NCBI GenBank assembly: GCA_946811695.1
Contig: OX328132.1
Span: forward strand, 122,152,235 to 122,216,234
Reading direction: 5' to 3'
Source of the DNA: Gonocerus acuteangulatus
Taxonomy: Eukaryota; Arthropoda; Insecta; Hemiptera; Coreidae
Length of the DNA: 64,000 bases
Under the pieces are notes generated by a model. It worked only from the letters and a program-made list of their open reading frames with translations. It did not search any database and was not told where the DNA came from. Every line of letters starts with the position of its first letter. Position 1 is the stretch's first letter. A program made the position numbers and the translations under genes. Positions 34,498-46,175 of this stretch are shown here, piece after piece.

Positions 34498-35310
34498 ATG
34501 CATTCTTTTCAGCAGGTGTGGAGGATTCGTGTTGCGTGTGCTAGACTTTTAGAGAAAGGTACAATTAAAATGTATTGGGACGAAGCGATGTTAACGGACC
34601 GTACTGTACATCATAATAAACCGGACATTCTTATCATTGACAAGAAAAATAATACAACCGATATTATTGATTTCGCAATCCCCAATGATAAGAAAATCCA
34701 GAAATCGTATGCCGAGAAACTGCGAAAGTACCAGGACTTGGCCATAGAGCTGAAAGACATGTATTCAGGGTGGTCCGGAAGGAAATCGCCATACTTGAGG
34801 GGTGTGTACTCCGATTGAAGTGTATTTGAATGCCACCTTAGAGAAATTTTTAATTGCGTTATTTTCCTAGATATAGGCGTTTCCGTGTTTTGTTTATTTT
34901 TTTTTTCTAAAAGCTAGTTTTTGGGCATTTTTGCGCTATTTGTCGTTCACGCCAAGGGAAAATTAAATTCTGATGACATTTTCTCTTGGCGTGGACGACA
35001 AATAGCACAAAAATGGTCAAAAACTAGCGTTCAGACAAAACAAAAACGCGGATACGCGTATATCTAAGGAAATGATGCAAGTAAAAATTTCTCCTTAGTG
35101 GCATTTAACTACACTTTAGTCGGCGTACACATCCCTCAAGTATGGCGATTTCCTTCAGGACCAGCCTGTAGATTGGGTTCCGCTGGGATAACCGCCGTCA
35201 TAATCACGGGCTCATTCCAAAAACGACCTATCTGAAACTGTCGGAGGAACTTCTCGAAAATGCCCAGCAAGCAGTATTGCTTGATACCGCCAGAACGGTA
35301 AGAAAATTTT
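34498..35310 (+). pseudogene. LINE ORF C-terminal fragment with restriction-like endonuclease signature, split by a MITE
   Basis: A 106-codon frame reads MYWDEAMLTDRTVHHNKPDI, then LIIDKKNNTTDIIDFAIPND and KLRKYQDLAIELKDMY. The spaced PD...D..K-like residues and DRTxxHNxPD block are typical of the endonuclease end of some non-LTR retrotransposons (R2/R4-like, from memory). The coding similarity is lost at 34769, where a palindromic insert begins, and resumes after 35166 with AVIITGSFQKRPI and RVRKFLNERP, the usual end of this protein type. Stops and a frame change after the insert show that it is dead. Confidence 0.6.
34769..35166. mobile_element. 398-bp palindromic MITE inserted in the LINE fragment
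   Basis: Ends GGTGGTCCGGAAGGAAATCG and, reversed, GGCTGGTCCTGAAGGAAATC start arms of about 180 bp each that pair across a centre near 34965 (TTCACGCCAAGGGAAAAT / ATTTTCTCTTGGCGTGG). Flanks TGTATTCAG and TGTAGATTG may be a decayed 9-bp duplication. Long inverted repeats with about 9-bp duplication recall Mutator-type elements; tentative. Confidence 0.7.
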
Positions 35311-36162
35311 TAAATGAACGCCCTTAAAAAACAAAAACTAAAGAAAAAAAAATCTTTCGGTTGGTAACAGCCCCCGAAAGAATGTATCCCAGGAGACTGA
35401 GGAGAAATCCCCCCCCCCCCCCAATGAGCAACTGTTCAATTATTAAGTTTGTAATTAATTTGTTTCCAGAACTATGTTTATTCATGGTACTACACTACTT
35501 AATAAATACAAAAAACTTCCTATTTTCGTCTTTTGAACTGACGCAGGAACATGATACAGTCCCCCTAGTGATAGAAAGCGCTCCTTACGGCGCCCTTGCG
35601 AACCTACGACTGGCGGGCTAATCTATTGAAACATAGTACACAGTATACCCCTCTTTCCGATTGACCGATTTAGCTCATTTTTACAACACTTCTTTCTCAT
35701 GAGTTACCCACGACGTATACCGCGTTTCGTTACAATACAGTAGAAATTACGACCGGTATGAGTATATTAGTAATTTGGATACGGAGTAAACCCCCCCCCC
35801 TCCAAATAAACTGATTTAGTTTATTTTTACAACACATTTTTATCTACAAAAATAACGGCTGGTAGTGGCGAATTGGTATTGTGGATCCGGAGTAAACCCC
35901 CCCCCTCCTAATGATCCGATTTAGTTTATTTTTACAACGCATTTTTCCCTGTAGAATACCACTAAGAATACTTCGTTTCGTTGAAATAAAACAAAAATTA
36001 CGGCTGGCATGGTCAAATTAGTGTTTTGGGTCCGGGGTAAACCCCCCCCCCTTCCGGTGGACCGATTTTGATGGTTAACGAACTCGTTCAATCGTTTGCT
36101 AATTGAATGCTATATACCAAGATTCGTAACGAAAAACTCTGGCCACTATCGTGTTAACAGAT

Positions 36163-36194
<32 letters not shown>

Positions 36195-36197
36195 GCT

Positions 36198-36249
<52 letters not shown>

Positions 36250-36264
36250 TGTGTGTGTGTGTGT

Positions 36265-36840
36265 GTGTTGTTCATTCGGCATCTGTCTCCAGCGGTCTTG
36301 CTCCTCCTGTCATCGCAATATTTTGCCTGATTTCTCTCCGGCTTCTTCAGGCAATCATTCATCCTTGCTGGTTGGTAAGGGAATGAGCTCGTCAGCGGTT
36401 TGGGCCCTTCTTATCCTTCTTGGTCGGAGACTATGCGAGCCAATGAACTGGGGAGGCTCTGGGCCAATCGGGTTCCCTCTGTCTATGTTAACTTCCTCGG
36501 TCGTCCGTTCGGGGCGCTGGTGGTCCTGTATGAGTGGATTGTCTCCAGTCTTCTTCAGGATGGCCCGCCAGGTGTTGGAGAGGATGAGTCCTTCTTCTCT
36601 ATTGCAGTTTGCTGGATTTTTGGGATCTCAATCGCCTCTCTGATGAGTCTCCTGTTCAGCGTGTCTTCCTTAGCCAGGGTCTTGGCTTGATCAAACAGGA
36701 CTTGTCTGGGGCACTCTTCTCCATGTGTTGCCACCGCAGAAGTTTTGGTGCGTCCCAGCCTGTAGTCTGCAGCGTGTAGCGCGATTCGAGTGACTACCTT
36801 CTTCCCTGTTTGTCCTATATACACTTTCCCGCAGTCACAT
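36265..36840 (-). pseudogene. Penelope-like element: GIY-YIG endonuclease end plus hammerhead relic
   Basis: From about 36838 the minus strand reads CGKVYIGQTGKKVVTRIAL, then RTKTSAVATHGEECPRQVL, then DTLNRRLIREAIEIPKIQQT. The YIG, the arginine of TRI and the H in ATH fit the GIY-YIG nuclease that Penelope-like retroelements fuse to their reverse transcriptase. The sequence N-terminal to it is lost at the TA tract. After the stop the strand continues for 200 bp to a decayed hammerhead at 36306-36352, the expected order (nuclease then ribozyme-bearing terminus). Overlapping + strand open frames are shadows. Confidence 0.8.
36306..36352 (-). ncRNA. decayed hammerhead ribozyme (class D relative)
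   Basis: Minus strand TTGC, CTGAAGA, extra A, GCC..GGC stem II with a long loop, then AAAA where GAAA is required, then TATTGCG. The lost invariant G12 predicts inactivity. Confidence 0.45.
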
Positions 36841-36974
36841 GGTTGTAGTATATATATATATAAATTTTGACGGGGGTCATTTTCGGTCTCTACTAGGTAG
36901 GACCGATAAAGATTTGAAGAAATATTTCAAAAATTCCGTCATGAGTGCAACCTCAATAGCTACTTTCCTTCGGA

Positions 36975-37320
36975 GGAAAGTGCTAAAAAGGGGCGTTGAG
37001 AATTTTACGGAGGACTTTGGATTGGAAACGTTGGATAATTTTTATATTTGATGACTTAGCTGATCCCCATAGTTCTATTCCGTATGTCTATATCGGTCTT
37101 ATTATGGTCATGTATATTGTCAGTTTGTTTTTTTTTGTGGCAAGTTTTGATTTCGGTCCAATAAGTCGTGGGAGAAGTCCTAAGGGTTTGTTCGTTTCTT
37201 GTCTCTTCTGTTTTATGTGTGTTTTCTAAGAAGGTCGCTTGTCGAGGTGAAATCCTAAATATCGAACCTCGTTGGCTTGGGGTATTGGGATATTGTGGAT
37301 TTTTACGGGAGGGCACTCAG
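36975..37320 (-). pseudogene. jockey-type LINE reverse transcriptase, C-terminal fragment
   Basis: Read on the minus strand: IPQANEVRYLGFHLDKRPS, then KTHIKQKRQETNKPLGLLPR, then LIGPKSKLATKKNKLTIYMT, then IIRPI, a stop, TYGIELWGSAKSSNIKIIQR and FQSKVLRKILNAPF. The order and motifs (YLGFHLD, RPIWTYG-like, FQSKVLR) are those of jockey ORF2 tails. One stop replaces the W of PIWTYG, and a frame change is needed near 37250. It ends abruptly at the F-module hairpin. Confidence 0.78.
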
Positions 37321-37488
37321 ATCGTCGCAGGGTGAAAGTTACATGCAGTTACATGGATATTTAATTGCCCACATAGCTTTCATTCTTTCACTATGAGCAT
37401 TCTTTCCTCTGACCACTTGGTCCCTGATCTTTTAGGTACTTCATTCTGTGGGCTTACTACCAATCTACTTATCTCCTGATGGTAAGTT

Positions 37489-37628
37489 TCCTGTCTACTA
37501 TGTCAGATGTTCCTGTCTACTATGTCAGATGTTCCTGTCTACTATGTCAGATGTTCCTGTCTACTATGTCAGATGTTCCTGTCTACTATGTCAGATGTTC
37601 CTGTCTACTATGTCAGATGTTCCTGTCT
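37489..37628. repeat. 22-bp minisatellite, 6-7 copies
   Basis: TCCTGTCTACTATGTCAGAT plus GT repeats with a 22-base period and almost no variation. Because 22 is not a multiple of 3, each frame cycles through all three readings and all three + strand frames stay open. No sign that it is a gene. Confidence 0.95.
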
Positions 37629-38124
37629 TTGCCTTTTCCAGCCCATTCTTTACATCTTCTGTCCATGGAATGTTTTTCAATTTTGCAGTGTATATCAAAA
37701 TCTTGTGTGCTAACCTCTATGAATGTGTCTAAAGAAATTCAGTCTACGTTTCCCGATGTCTGCGGCAAGTTTGGACAAAATAGGAAATCTTAATAAACAA
37801 TTAACATGCAATACTCGCTTAAATAATGTGGCGAGTGGACTCATTAGATAAATAATACTTATTAACATCTATTGGCCATAAGTAAACGTTGTTTGGGCAT
37901 AACCTGTGTGGTTTTAATTGCACTAAACTTCGCCCCGCACAGTGTAACATTACAATATTCATTATTAAGCAAATAAAACATGAAAAAAAAGCAAAAACGT
38001 GCGATTCCTGGAATCCGGGGAGAGAGGTTTTAACGGCTTTATCCAGCGCACAACGAAGCCTTACTTCTCAGTCTCTTCCAAAGAGGTAGGGGCAACAGAT
38101 GCGATTATTCGCCGATGACGGTAG
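37629..38124. other. unassigned sequence
   Basis: No gene or repeat recognised with confidence; it may be the upstream part of the jockey fragment, but no motif could be followed. Confidence 0.45.
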
Positions 38125-38130
38125 CTCCCA

Positions 38131-38197
<67 letters not shown>
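38125..38197. repeat. (CA)n-(TA)n microsatellite
   Basis: (AC)n from 38134 to 38162 passes into (TA)n to 38197. Confidence 0.97.
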
Positions 38198-38202
<5 letters not shown>

Positions 38203-38400
38203 TTAAAAATTGAATTCTACTCCTAATTTTAACATTTTTCTTAATAATATTTATTAGTTCATACAATTTCTTCATTCCGTTCTCGTCAATGTTCATATTC
38301 AGAATCTCAAAGTAGAGTTCTTCGTCCCTCCTTTTTTCCAACTTGAAGTTATTCATATTATTTTCCACGTATTTCTGACCTTTATTTACGTCTAATTATT

Positions 38401-38470
38401 TATTCTTTATACATGGCCAAGGTCAAAAGAAAATTGGAGTACTATTCTTTTGACCTTGGCCATGTATAAA

Positions 38471-38475
<5 letters not shown>
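38401..38475. repeat. perfect 29-bp inverted repeat (hairpin)
   Basis: TATTCTTTATACATGGCCAA.. (38401-38429) is the exact complement of the block at 38447-38475, leaving a 17-base loop. A TA tract follows directly. It could form a strong hairpin in single-stranded DNA or RNA; no coding on either side. Confidence 0.92.
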
Positions 38476-38518
<43 letters not shown>

Positions 38519-38789
38519 GTATGTATATATTTCCGGAATGTACGTAAAAAAATGGAAAAATAGGATGGATTCTGTGAGGTGTCTGGGGTGTCGAGGGGTT
38601 AGGAGCGAGGAACAGTCTGTAGGCTAAAGGGATTCCCGTGTTTGCCGATCTCATCATTGTTAGGCGACGGTAGCCGGTATTTAAACAGCGGGGGGAGGGG
38701 GGATTGGGGTGGGGATGGAAGAGGGGAGGGGGTTGAGAAGGAGTGGGGGTAGAAAGGGGCAATTTGTAAAATAGATGTTCTAAAAGAGG
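38476..38789. other. TA tract and G-rich sequence
   Basis: (TA)n with GTATG interruptions to about 38530, then strand-biased G-rich sequence (GGGGGGAGGGGGG near 38690-38704, GGGGAGGGGGTTG). A 106-codon minus-strand frame through it is proline-rich low complexity and is not called as a gene. Confidence 0.5.
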
Positions 38790-39170
38790 CAGGCCTTAAT
38801 GAAGAGCCCCGCCTCTCTAGTCTTCATTAAGCTAATGGCATTAAGGGAGGGGCGGCCCACTCTTAAATTGCGTTAAGGTGTGCAAGCATTAGCCTGCCCT
38901 CGGACAATTTTTCTCCTACTTCATTTATTAATTGCTCCCAGAGGCTGGTTAAGCCGGTAATTGGAGGCCCCTTCTTCAATTAGCTGAGAGTTTTCCTCGC
39001 CGAATAAACGGGCTCAGCCTCAACTTGGCAATCAGCAACTACTTCACCTCCTTGGGGAATTCCTTCACCCTTAAACACCTTCTTATTTACAGGGGAGGAT
39101 TTCATCTATTATCATACCTAAAACCATAGACAATCGAACAGAACGTACTTCCTGAGCTATCTGTTTTCTC
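38790..39170. promoter_or_regulatory. low-repeat island rich in TAAT motifs, 3.6 kb upstream of the homeobox exon
   Basis: Not recognisable as any repeat family. Motifs include CATTAAGCTAATGGCATTAA (38826-38845), TTATTAATTGC, CCGGTAATTGGAG and TTCAATTAGCTGAGAG, spaced 20-60 bp. This pattern is compatible with a homeodomain-responsive element; function is inference. Confidence 0.25.
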
Positions 39171-39269
39171 TATTAGCGTGTCTCCTCTATAGGAAGAAAA
39201 TCTGCCTATGATGTTGATTTTATGGCGCCCAAAGTGTGGACTAGAAACGCCATCGTTCCAATACCCGTA

Positions 39270-39294
39270 GATCACGAAAATAACGGTGGCTCAA

Positions 39295-39380
<86 letters not shown>

Positions 39381-39450
39381 TGAATTTTGGTACAAAAATA
39401 CTTTGTGTTATTTGAAAGATCAGTTTCGTTAACCAGCATTATCCGTCTAA
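39270..39450 (-). mobile_element. microsatellite-centred A element fragment, minus orientation
   Basis: GATCACGAAAATAACGGTGG and CTCAAAT, then (TA)n 39299-39380, then GAATTTTGGTACAAAAATAC and TTTCGTTAACCAGCA, as in the reversed A modules elsewhere. Confidence 0.65.
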
Positions 39451-39683
39451 AATTATAAATAAAACAATTTCCAAGGCCATATCAGGACCCTGGAAGTGAA
39501 AGGCGAATGTTTAGTCTATGAAATGCGGATTCCTAAATCTGATTGAAAAAGTATGTAATTGAAATTCAATGTTTTAATTATAATTTATACGAGTGATTTA
39601 TGCGTAACAAAATGCTAGGAGGGGAGTTTCAGGCCCGGAATTCGCCCTTGAAATCGGACATTGAATTTTTCATAGATGATGGT

Positions 39684-39686
<3 letters not shown>

Positions 39687-39725
<39 letters not shown>

Positions 39726-39890
39726 GGCGCATCTACATCTAGGTCATTAGCGCCGACATCCAGGGTGTAGCGAGGAATTTTACCAGCGAGCCGTGGGATG
39801 ATAAAATTCCTGCTGGAGGTTGGGAATCGAACCCACCATCTCCCGCTTATGAATCTAAGGCGCTAGCCATTAGACCACGGGAGACCCCAG
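39687..39890 (-). mobile_element. full-length tRNA-derived SINE (family SINE-3) with 13-bp target duplication
   Basis: Flanked by AGATGATGGTGTT at 39674-39686 and 39891-39903. On the minus strand the head is tRNA-like: A box TGGTCTAATGGCTAGCGCC (39877-39859) and B box GGTTCGATTCCC (about 39833-39822). A 100-bp body follows, ending GATGTAGATGCGCCGTA and a 37-base A tail (T37 at 39687-39723). The truncated copy at 14641 shares the body. Confidence 0.92.
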
Positions 39891-40046
39891 AGATGATGGT
39901 GTTATTCACTTTAACATGAAACTGCGAGAGAACTGAAGGAAACCAGAGAAACAAGTCGAAGCGTCGTGTTACCTACATGTTTCTGACTCGGAAAATAAAA
40001 TAAAAAAAAGTCGATTTTTCAAATTTGCCCTTTCTCTTCCAATGTC

Positions 40047-40050
<4 letters not shown>

Positions 40051-40109
<59 letters not shown>
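40051..40109. repeat. (TA)n microsatellite
   Basis: Uninterrupted TA dinucleotides, about 29 repeats. Confidence 0.98.
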
Positions 40110-40115
<6 letters not shown>

Positions 40116-40815
40116 CCATTTTAAGATTTTCGGCTACATTCTTATATACCTCCAAACCGGATATCAAATCGAAGTAACTGTAAAGCATGTATACGATTTT
40201 TGAAAGAGCGATCTCAGTCGCATTGGTGCTTAAACGGAGTAATTTCCCATTAATATACTGTCACTTTCCGGCTGTGGAGCCTAAATTATTGCTTCGTTTT
40301 CATATTTATTTTTATATTTTTGCATGTGTTTATATTTTTCTCGAAATATTAAGACAAAACATTGCCATTTTCTATTCTAAGCTTTCAAAACGACACCAAG
40401 GATGTCAGGTATCAAGGTTGGTACTCTTGTCATCCGTGACGTATCTGGGGCCATACAAGTATTTCATGAAAGGTCTAACCAAAATGATAACTGTTTCTAT
40501 TTCAAGATTTCCAATTGACACTAGGGATAAAAATGGAAACGCGCTAAGATAACGCAGTTCCTTCCAGCCGTTTTCTATGTTCATTTCCAGCTGTTTCATA
40601 AATGTAAAGAATTGTACCCTCAAATGTAAAAGAGTCCCTCTCCTATACTCTTATCCCTTTCGGGACGGAAATCCGCAAGACCTTAGATCCCTGTGGAGCG
40701 GAACTCCCCCTTCCCCTTTTCTCCTGATACGCTTTCGTCATCCGTTTCTTTAAAGCGTTTTCCTTGTCATTTTCTTATTCTGGGCTTTGTATCAGTCAAC
40801 GGTAGCCATAAAAAC

Positions 40816-40816
<1 letters not shown>
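40110..40816. other. reversed B-type repeat and unassigned sequence
   Basis: At 40330-40570 the sequence (CTCGAAATATTAAGACAAAA, then ACACTAGGGATAAAAATGG and CGCTAAGATAACGCAGTTCC) is a reversed B-repeat, also found at 42275-42385. No gene. Confidence 0.45.

Positions 40817-40879
<63 letters not shown>
40817..40879. repeat. homopolymer T63
   Basis: A run of 63 T. It may be the retained tail of a reversed retroposon, but no body or target duplication was identified. Confidence 0.95.
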
Positions 40880-40883
<4 letters not shown>

Positions 40884-41278
40884 ACTAGATAATAACAAAA
40901 AATATATTTGTTACTAATATATATGAAGTAAATGTATTCTCTACTTATAGCTTCAGAAGTCATAACATAATTTAGGAAAGCAAATGTTATATGTGGTAGA
41001 AATTTTGAATCGAAATTGCACGACCAGTCAAAGTGACTGGTCTGGTAAATCTAGTGTTAACATCTACGAAACATGATCTTTATGTACACAACAACTAGTA
41101 AAACACAAAGTAGCAGAGTGAACACCCCATTCAATAAGCTCAAACTGCATTCTGAATGAGCTCCAGAGGATAAAAAAGCCCGACGTAGGAGGAGTGATAC
41201 TAGTAAAGGCATAGAAGAAGTTATTGTTAGTTTTTGATCTTTCGTGAAAAATAATAAATAAAATGTTTAAGTAAAGGA
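40880..41278. other. unassigned sequence leading into the 170-bp array
   Basis: No gene recognised; the part from about 41180 resembles a decayed first unit of the array that follows. Confidence 0.45.
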
Positions 41279-41957
41279 AGTTTAATGCAACACAACTGGA
41301 AACTGACAGTATCCTAAGCGGAAGAGACTCCCCCCACCCCCGCCTTCTCAACGTTCGCTCAAGGAAAACAGTATTACCAATGTGTTTCTTATTTTCTTAG
41401 CTTTACTGAAATACTCATTAAAAAGTGAGGTAAACAGTGACAAAACCCCGTTTAATGCAACACAGCTGGAAACTAACAGTATCCTATGCCGAAGTGACTC
41501 CCCCCACCCCCGCCTTCTCATCGTTCGCTCAAGGAAAACAGTATTACCAATGTGTTTCTTATTTTCTTAGCTTTACTGAAATACTCATTAAAAAGTGTGG
41601 TAAACAGTGACAAAACCCCGTTTAATGCAACACAGCTGGAAACTAACAGTATCCTATGCCGAAGTGACTCCCCCCACCCCCGCCTTCTCATCGTTCGTTC
41701 AAGGAAAAGAGTATTACCAATGTGTTTCTTATTTTCTTAGGTTTACTGAAATACTCATTAAAAAGTGAGGTAAACAGTGACAAAACCCCGTTTAATGCAA
41801 CACAGCTGGAAACTAACAGTATCCTATGCCGAAGTGACTCCGCCCACCCCCGCCTTCTCTGCGTTCGCTCAAGGAAAACAGTATTACCAATGTGTTTCAT
41901 ATTTTCTTAGCTTTACTGAAATACTCATTAAAAAGTGAGGTAAACAGTGACAAAAAC
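41279..41957. repeat. 170-bp tandem array, four copies
   Basis: TTTAATGCAACACA starts units at 41281, 41451, 41621 and 41791. Each holds CCCCCCACCCCCGCCTTCTC and TGTTTCTTATTTTCTTAG. The frames are open for 62 codons per unit, but the only variation is at scattered sites without codon bias, so it is not called as coding. Confidence 0.95.
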
Positions 41958-43429
<1,472 letters not shown>

Positions 43430-43941
43430 GTGTACCTTAAACCCTAAAAATAGAAAGTTGTAAGCGCAACGATTGATTTCGCGAGAATTTCGCCCATAAA
43501 ACAGTGTTCCAGATGACGGATTTTGCTGGTAAACTAACTTTACCCTTTAAATTAGACAAGGTATTGTTTTGCCACATTTCATCAATATCAGAGCTTATTA
43601 GCCAGTGATAGAGTGAACATACAAATATATAAAAATTTGAACCATTGTTATTTTCGTGATCTAAGCCTACTATTTTTCCACCTTTCTCGAAAACGGTTAA
43701 AGCTATCGCTTTAAAAATGGTTTCATTCGTTTTCCTAGGCCAAGAAACCTATAAACCGAGTACTTACAAGCATGTGACGTAAGCGTAACGATTTTTTTTC
43801 ACCCGAATTTCGCTCCAAAAACAACGTTCCGGTGGACGGATTTGCTGGTTCACGAACTCGGCCATTCAAATTAGACGACTTATTTTTATACCAAATTTCA
43901 TCAAAATCGGGCCATTATTCACTGAGATAAAGAGCGAACAG

Positions 43942-44036
<95 letters not shown>

Positions 44037-44050
44037 AATTTGAACCACCG

Positions 44051-45453
44051 CACACTGGGCGAAAATCCACTTTTAGGGCGACAAAATTATTTTTTTAAGT
44101 TTTTCAATATTTTTAAGGTCACTGAGATAGGGAAAAATATTTTAAAAAATCGTTGACCCATAGTTTTTAGTATATCCAACAAACAAATGTTTTAGACACA
44201 CAAATTCTTTGACATTATAGATAAAAATTGGGAAAACATTTGGTAAATCTATGGAACATTTAAATAGTACCTTTTTACATCTATTATTTACATAAACATA
44301 ATACATATATTCATAAAAAGTAATACATAGGCTATAATTCGAAAATAAATAACAAAAATAGACTAACAACTTGAAGAAAAAAGTAATTGTACTGTCTTGT
44401 TTTTTTGTTTTTTTTTAATAATAACAAATATATACAATTATATTATGCACTAAAAACGAATTATCCATCAATCATCGTCTGATTTAATACTGCTACATCC
44501 TTCAGCATTTTCTTTTGACGAGTCAGTATCGTCTGCCTCATTTTCTAATGACAGTTCTTGAAGTGGATCATGTGGTAAACTACACTTACATTGGCTAATT
44601 ACATATACATCGGTAACATAAAATTTAAATAATCATGTATAGTTTCTGTTCAAAAAATGGAAAAGTAATTACAAGAACAAAACTGCAATAAACACTGGGA
44701 AAAATGTTCCCTTTCTTAGAGTCCGATTAGTATTCCCTTCCGCGCCCGTTCATGATCCAAGAAAGTAAATATTTACATTTTACCTTAACCCTACTAATAC
44801 TAGACAGTATTTAGTAAGTGATTTGTAATTTTTTTTTTTTTTTTAATTTTGTCCACCTAAAATGTGATTTTCACCCACTGTGCACCGCGGATTCTTCAGC
44901 TTCTATCTGACTGCCTAAACTAAATTTAAATTTGAATTAAAAGGGGGAAGAAGGGGGAGCTGAAAGTCTCAAGACAGTAAAGTAGAAGCTTAAGGCTTAT
45001 CGAAAAAAAATATTTGGAAGTGGAACTTTTTTTAAAACCTTACTCAAACTTGAGTAATCAACAAAATATGAACAATCTAGTAATAATTTCATTAATATTC
45101 TTTTTTCTTCGATATGCCTTTCTGTTATTAGATATATATTATATATTTATAAAGAACATACCACTAGGTAATAAATCCATTGTGAAAAGAATTTTTAAAA
45201 TTTGCACACAATTTTTAAAACACAACTAAAAGGACCATAGTTGGAACAAGACTAAACCGAGGAAGTGGAAGAGACTAGCAATGGTTGCATTCCTTATTGC
45301 TTTAAACAGGTTTGGGTTAAAATAGATAAAAAAAATTGTTCGGTTTTTAATGAATAGAAGACTTGAGCACGTTTTGACACGTGAATTGACTTTCTACGAC
45401 GACATCACATTTTCGACTTTTGTCGCCGTAAAACAGTCATTTTGCCCAGTGTG
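44051..45453. mobile_element. CACACTGGG-ended element(s) in the A-family repeat
   Basis: Left end CACACTGGGCGAAAATCCAC (44051), right end reversed CACACTGGGCAAAATGAC (45453), flanked by CACCG at 44046-44050 and 45454-45458. A third, internal end (reversed CACAGTGGGTGAAAATCACA) stops at 44883 and is also followed by CACCG. This suggests one element of about 830 bp plus a second, partial copy at the same target. The CAC-starting ends and short duplication suggest a CACTA-like class, tentative. Confidence 0.6.
44468..44645 (-). CDS. possible terminal coding exon carried by the CACACTGGG element
   Basis: The minus strand has a plausible acceptor (TTTTTTGAACAG at 44657-44646) followed by 58 open codons and a TGA at 44470-44468. 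The residues include FYVTDVYVISQCKCSLPHDP, then LQELSLENEADDTDSSKENA and a terminal SIKSDDD. The acidic, serine-rich end and balanced composition look like the C-terminus of a real protein in an otherwise AT-rich, frame-poor region. I do not recognise the family; a transposase C-terminus is possible by position. No matching upstream exon was found, and chance cannot be excluded. Confidence 0.3.
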
Positions 45454-45565
45454 CACCGTTCTGAAACGTAAAATTTTCTACTCGGCACTTCAGGATTGCG
45501 TCATGAGGCCAACCTCATAAGCGGGCTTCCTCCCTATGGAGGGAGGGAGGAACCGCGCTAAAAGC

Positions 45566-45819
45566 AATCCACAGAAAATGTTTCGAGGCAACCTATTTGG
45601 AAATAAAGCTACTATTGAAGACGATCAAGTGGACCCTAGACCCCTCAGGGGTACGATAAGTTCTCCAAGTGCTTTTGAAATAATGAAATGAAAATTCGTG
45701 TGCTCCTAGAGTCGGGTGAATATAAAGTAGCAGTTTAAAGTGTATAGATAGGGTGTGTAAGAGGTGTATATAAAGTGTGTAAGGAAGTCGATCCGAAACG
45801 AACAAGGGAGACCCGGGGT
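45566..45819. other. homeobox intron, unassigned
   Basis: No repeat family recognised and no gene called; it leads into the island at 45820. Confidence 0.4.
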
Positions 45820-46175
45820 TAAGTGAATGGCTCGCTAACAGGTGGTCGCCGAGTTCAATTACTTGAAAGGTTTAGCTTAAGCTCCGCGCTAAGGAACGGC
45901 GCGTTCGAGAATGATTCAATCAATCAGCTACTTAGATCCTCTGCTCAATCCGACCAGTTAGCTCCTTCAATATTCATAGCCCCGTGGATCGATTTCCTCC
46001 AATGGGCCGTTAAGTAAATAAGTAAAGTCCCTCCATTGTCCAGCCATTAACCTTATTGTCTCGAAGGCACTTACTCACTAATCCACTCGGAAGACAGAGA
46101 TGGCCTCCGTCCAATAGGAGCCAATTACTCTCCAGGTGTTTCTTAGTGTACAATTGGTCTTTATTCATTTAACCT
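45820..46175. promoter_or_regulatory. low-repeat island in the homeobox intron (candidate enhancer)
   Basis: Unlike the rest of the intron it matches no repeat. Motifs: AACAGGTGG and CCAGGTGTT (E-box CAGGTG twice), GATTCAATCAATCAGC (PBX/HOX-like), CCATTGTCCAG and TTATTGTC (SOX-like), CCATTAACC, three CCAAT forms (TCCAATGGG, TCCAATAGG, reversed ACAATTGG). A 64-codon frame across it is probably incidental. Enhancer function is inference. Confidence 0.28.

Larger units (their letters stand above)
35500..36975 (+). mobile_element. microsatellite-centred C-(TA)n-F element with a Penelope fragment inside the microsatellite
   Basis: C module to 36172 (CCGGAGTAAACCC with C-runs at 35790, 35900, 36045), (TA)n and (TG)n at 36173-36268, then the Penelope-like fragment 36265-36840, then TA remnants and the F module from 36861 (TTTTGACGGGGGTCATTTTC, GATAAAGATTTGAAGAAA). 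The end is the hairpin ACTTTCC / GGAAAGT followed by GCTAAAA (36960-36987). Confidence 0.7.
43430..45565 (+). mobile_element. A-family microsatellite element, interrupted by a CACACTGGG element
   Basis: 5' module (43470-43945), (TA)n 43948-43993 and (CA)n 43994-44036, then AATTTGAACCACCG broken at 44050. It resumes at 45454 with CACCGTTCTGAAACGTAAAA and ends with the hairpin GGCTTCCTCCC / GGGAGGAACC and GCGCTAAAA at 45562. Confidence 0.75.

Noticed and set aside
36245..36690. Two + strand frames of 96 and 132 codons
   Set aside because: They are antisense to the Penelope GIY-YIG fragment, which has recognisable motifs on the minus strand.
38442..38762. 106-codon proline-rich minus-strand frame
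   Set aside because: It comes from a strand-biased G-rich tract running into a TA tract; low complexity.
41382..41910. Repeated 62-codon frames, one per 170-bp unit
   Set aside because: The period (170) is not a multiple of three, the units share DNA rather than codon-level constraint, and no motif is seen.
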